Below are positions 63,053 through 64,000 of a stretch of DNA of 64,000 nucleotides, piece after piece. Every line of letters starts with the position of its first letter. The stretch's first letter is position 1. The notes under the pieces were generated by a model. The model did not search any database, had not been told where the DNA came from, and saw nothing but the letters and a program-made list of their open reading frames with translations. This stretch comes from Dethiosulfatarculus sandiegensis. GTDB lineage: Bacteria; Desulfobacterota; Desulfarculia; Desulfarculales; Desulfarculaceae. Location of the stretch: the NCBI RefSeq assembly GCF_000931935.2, contig NZ_AZAC01000017.1, forward strand, positions 1 through 64,000, given 5' to 3'. Both the position numbers and the translations under genes were made by a program.

Positions 63053-64000
63053 ACCGGATTTTCCAATGTGGCCACCTCCACCAGATTGCAGTGAAAGGCG
63101 CAGGATTCGCCCATGTCCGTTATGTTTTGACTGGTCAAGTGATTGGCCGAGGCTTCTTTGTCAAAGATGCCTTCCATCACCACAAGCCCCGGTTGGGTGT
63201 CATCGGTCACTTTGGCCTGAACCAGGCAGATCCCCCTGTCATTGAAAACCCTGACCTGCCGGCCGTCGGTTATTCCCCTGGACCGGGCGTCTTCCGGGTG
63301 AATAAGCGCCCTGGGCGGACCTGCTTTTTCCCTTAAACTTTCCACCTCATTGAAAGAGGAGTTCAAAAGATGATGGTTTGGCGGGGTGATGAGCTGAAGG
63401 GTGTAGCGGTCCCTGCCTTCAAGATCCAGGCTGGGGCTGCCGTCCGGCAGGACGGGCAGACCTTTTTTGCCCAAGCTTTCGCTCAAAAATTCCACCTTGC
63501 CTGAAGGCGTCTTGAACCCCTGTTCAAAGGGGTTGGCCCCGACTTTAAGCCGCAGGGGCTTGAGGCTGCTCAGATCTTCAAACGTGATCTCCTGCATATA
63601 GGGAGAGTCAGTCTGAAGAAGCTGCTCTATGATTTCGTCTTCGCTTTGTTTGAAGACTTCCTCCGTGAAACCGAACCTGGCGGCCAGATCCTGGAAAACC
63701 TTAAGGGTGGAGCGTGAGCGGCCCACAGGTGGGATCACCGGCCGGGCCATCTGCAGGTAATAATGGCCATAGGAAGTGTAAAGGTCGGTGACTTCCATGG
63801 AGGTGGACCCGGGCAGAATAACGTCTGCATAACGGGCCGTATCGGTCATGAAAAGTTCATGAACCACGGTGAAGAGGTCTTCCCTTTTCAGTCCGGCCCG
63901 CACCTGGCTCAAGTCCGGGGCAACCACCGCCGGATTTGCCAGGTAGTTGTAAAAGACCTTTACCGGCGGTGAACCCAGGCTGGTAAGTGCCTGGCCCAAC
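63049..64000 (-). CDS. Molybdopterin oxidoreductase, C-terminal part, runs off window
   Basis: At least 316 residues in the window; the gene continues beyond 64000. The DMSO-reductase superfamily is shown by FTVVHELFMTDTARYADVIL, PGSTSMEVTDLYTSYGHYYL, and the C-terminal MopB domain with TPPNHHLLNSSFNEVESLRE and HPEDARSRGITDGRQVRVFN. The Mo/W ligand and Fe-S motif lie outside. Such enzymes handle formate, thiosulfate, polysulfide or similar substrates; which one cannot be told. First gene of an operon with the TIM-barrel and BtuF-like genes. Confidence 0.85.
   Translation of the reverse strand, partial: LGQALTSLGSPPVKVFYNYLANPAVVAPDLSQVRAGLKREDLFTVVHELFMTDTARYADVILPGSTSMEVTDLYTSYGHYYLQMARPVIPPVGRSRSTLKVFQDLAARFGFTEEVFKQSEDEIIEQLLQTDSPYMQEITFEDLSSLKPLRLKVGANPFEQGFKTPSGKVEFLSESLGKKGLPVLPDGSPSLDLEGRDRYTLQLITPPNHHLLNSSFNEVESLREKAGPPRALIHPEDARSRGITDGRQVRVFNDRGICLVQAKVTDDTQPGLVVMEGIFDKEASANHLTSQNITDMGESCAFHCNLVEVATLENPV

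Noticed and set aside
1..64000. CRISPR arrays, tRNA or rRNA genes
   Set aside because: No regularly spaced repeats, no T-loop-type tRNA signatures and no rRNA-like stretches were seen on either strand.

Overview
The window looks like a chromosomal segment of a Desulfobacterota (deltaproteobacterial, sulfate-reducer-like) genome. The evidence is the gene content: an AhbD-type radical SAM heme synthase (alternative heme pathway), a fused acyl-CoA mutase IcmF, a DUF35/thiolase pair, a GlcD/GlcF-like oxidoreductase pair with CCG domains, a cNMP/CBS/DUF294 protein paired with a DnaQ-type exonuclease, and several clear sigma-54 signals. No tRNA, rRNA or CRISPR array was seen.

Region 1 (about 1-12.4 kb) is an AT-richer accessory island full of insertion-sequence debris. 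The left edge is a nest: an IS256 element inside an IS481-type gene inside a decayed IS5-type copy. Then follow a Sel1-repeat lipoprotein and a large DUF1353 protein with a repeat-rich tail. The whole arrangement (IS5 remnant, Sel1 start, DUF1353 tail, a short copy of a ggt 3' end) appears a second time, in the same order, at 7.3-12.3 kb. The second copy is eroded by two IS3-type remnants and carries an unrelated gene that sits behind a perfect sigma-28 (flagellar) promoter and is cut by one in-frame amber codon.

Region 2 (12.5-18.1 kb) is a GC-richer two-gene unit. It encodes a 1188-residue coiled-coil protein with a transthyretin-like N-terminus, and a 649-residue modular protein with a central hydrophobic stretch, an Arg/Gly linker and a C-terminal domain with an HExxxHE motif. 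I recognise neither; the layout is reminiscent of a toxin and its delivery partner.

Region 3 (18.2-25.9 kb) is a divergent amino-acid/peptide module: kamA-like radical SAM aminomutase, M20 peptidase and a gamma-glutamyltransferase-like gene on the minus strand, and a second ggt-like gene plus a sigma-54 activator on the plus strand. The intergenic region holds a sigma-54 promoter and three matching 13-bp palindromes, probably sites for the activator.

Region 4 (25.9-64 kb) is mostly core metabolism and housekeeping: DUF35/thiolase, serS, a PBP-like transpeptidase, queD, a FlgO/VCBS-like protein, oligopeptide ABC ATPases, ahbD, tetR-icmF, universal stress proteins, MBL hydrolase, exonuclease/DUF294, paaK, rhodanese/DoxX, a GlcD/GlcF pair, flgE (sigma-54 promoter) divergent from a PAS histidine kinase, an acyltransferase, trmO, pyk, and a terminal operon of molybdopterin oxidoreductase, TIM-barrel protein and a BtuF-like protein that runs off the right end.
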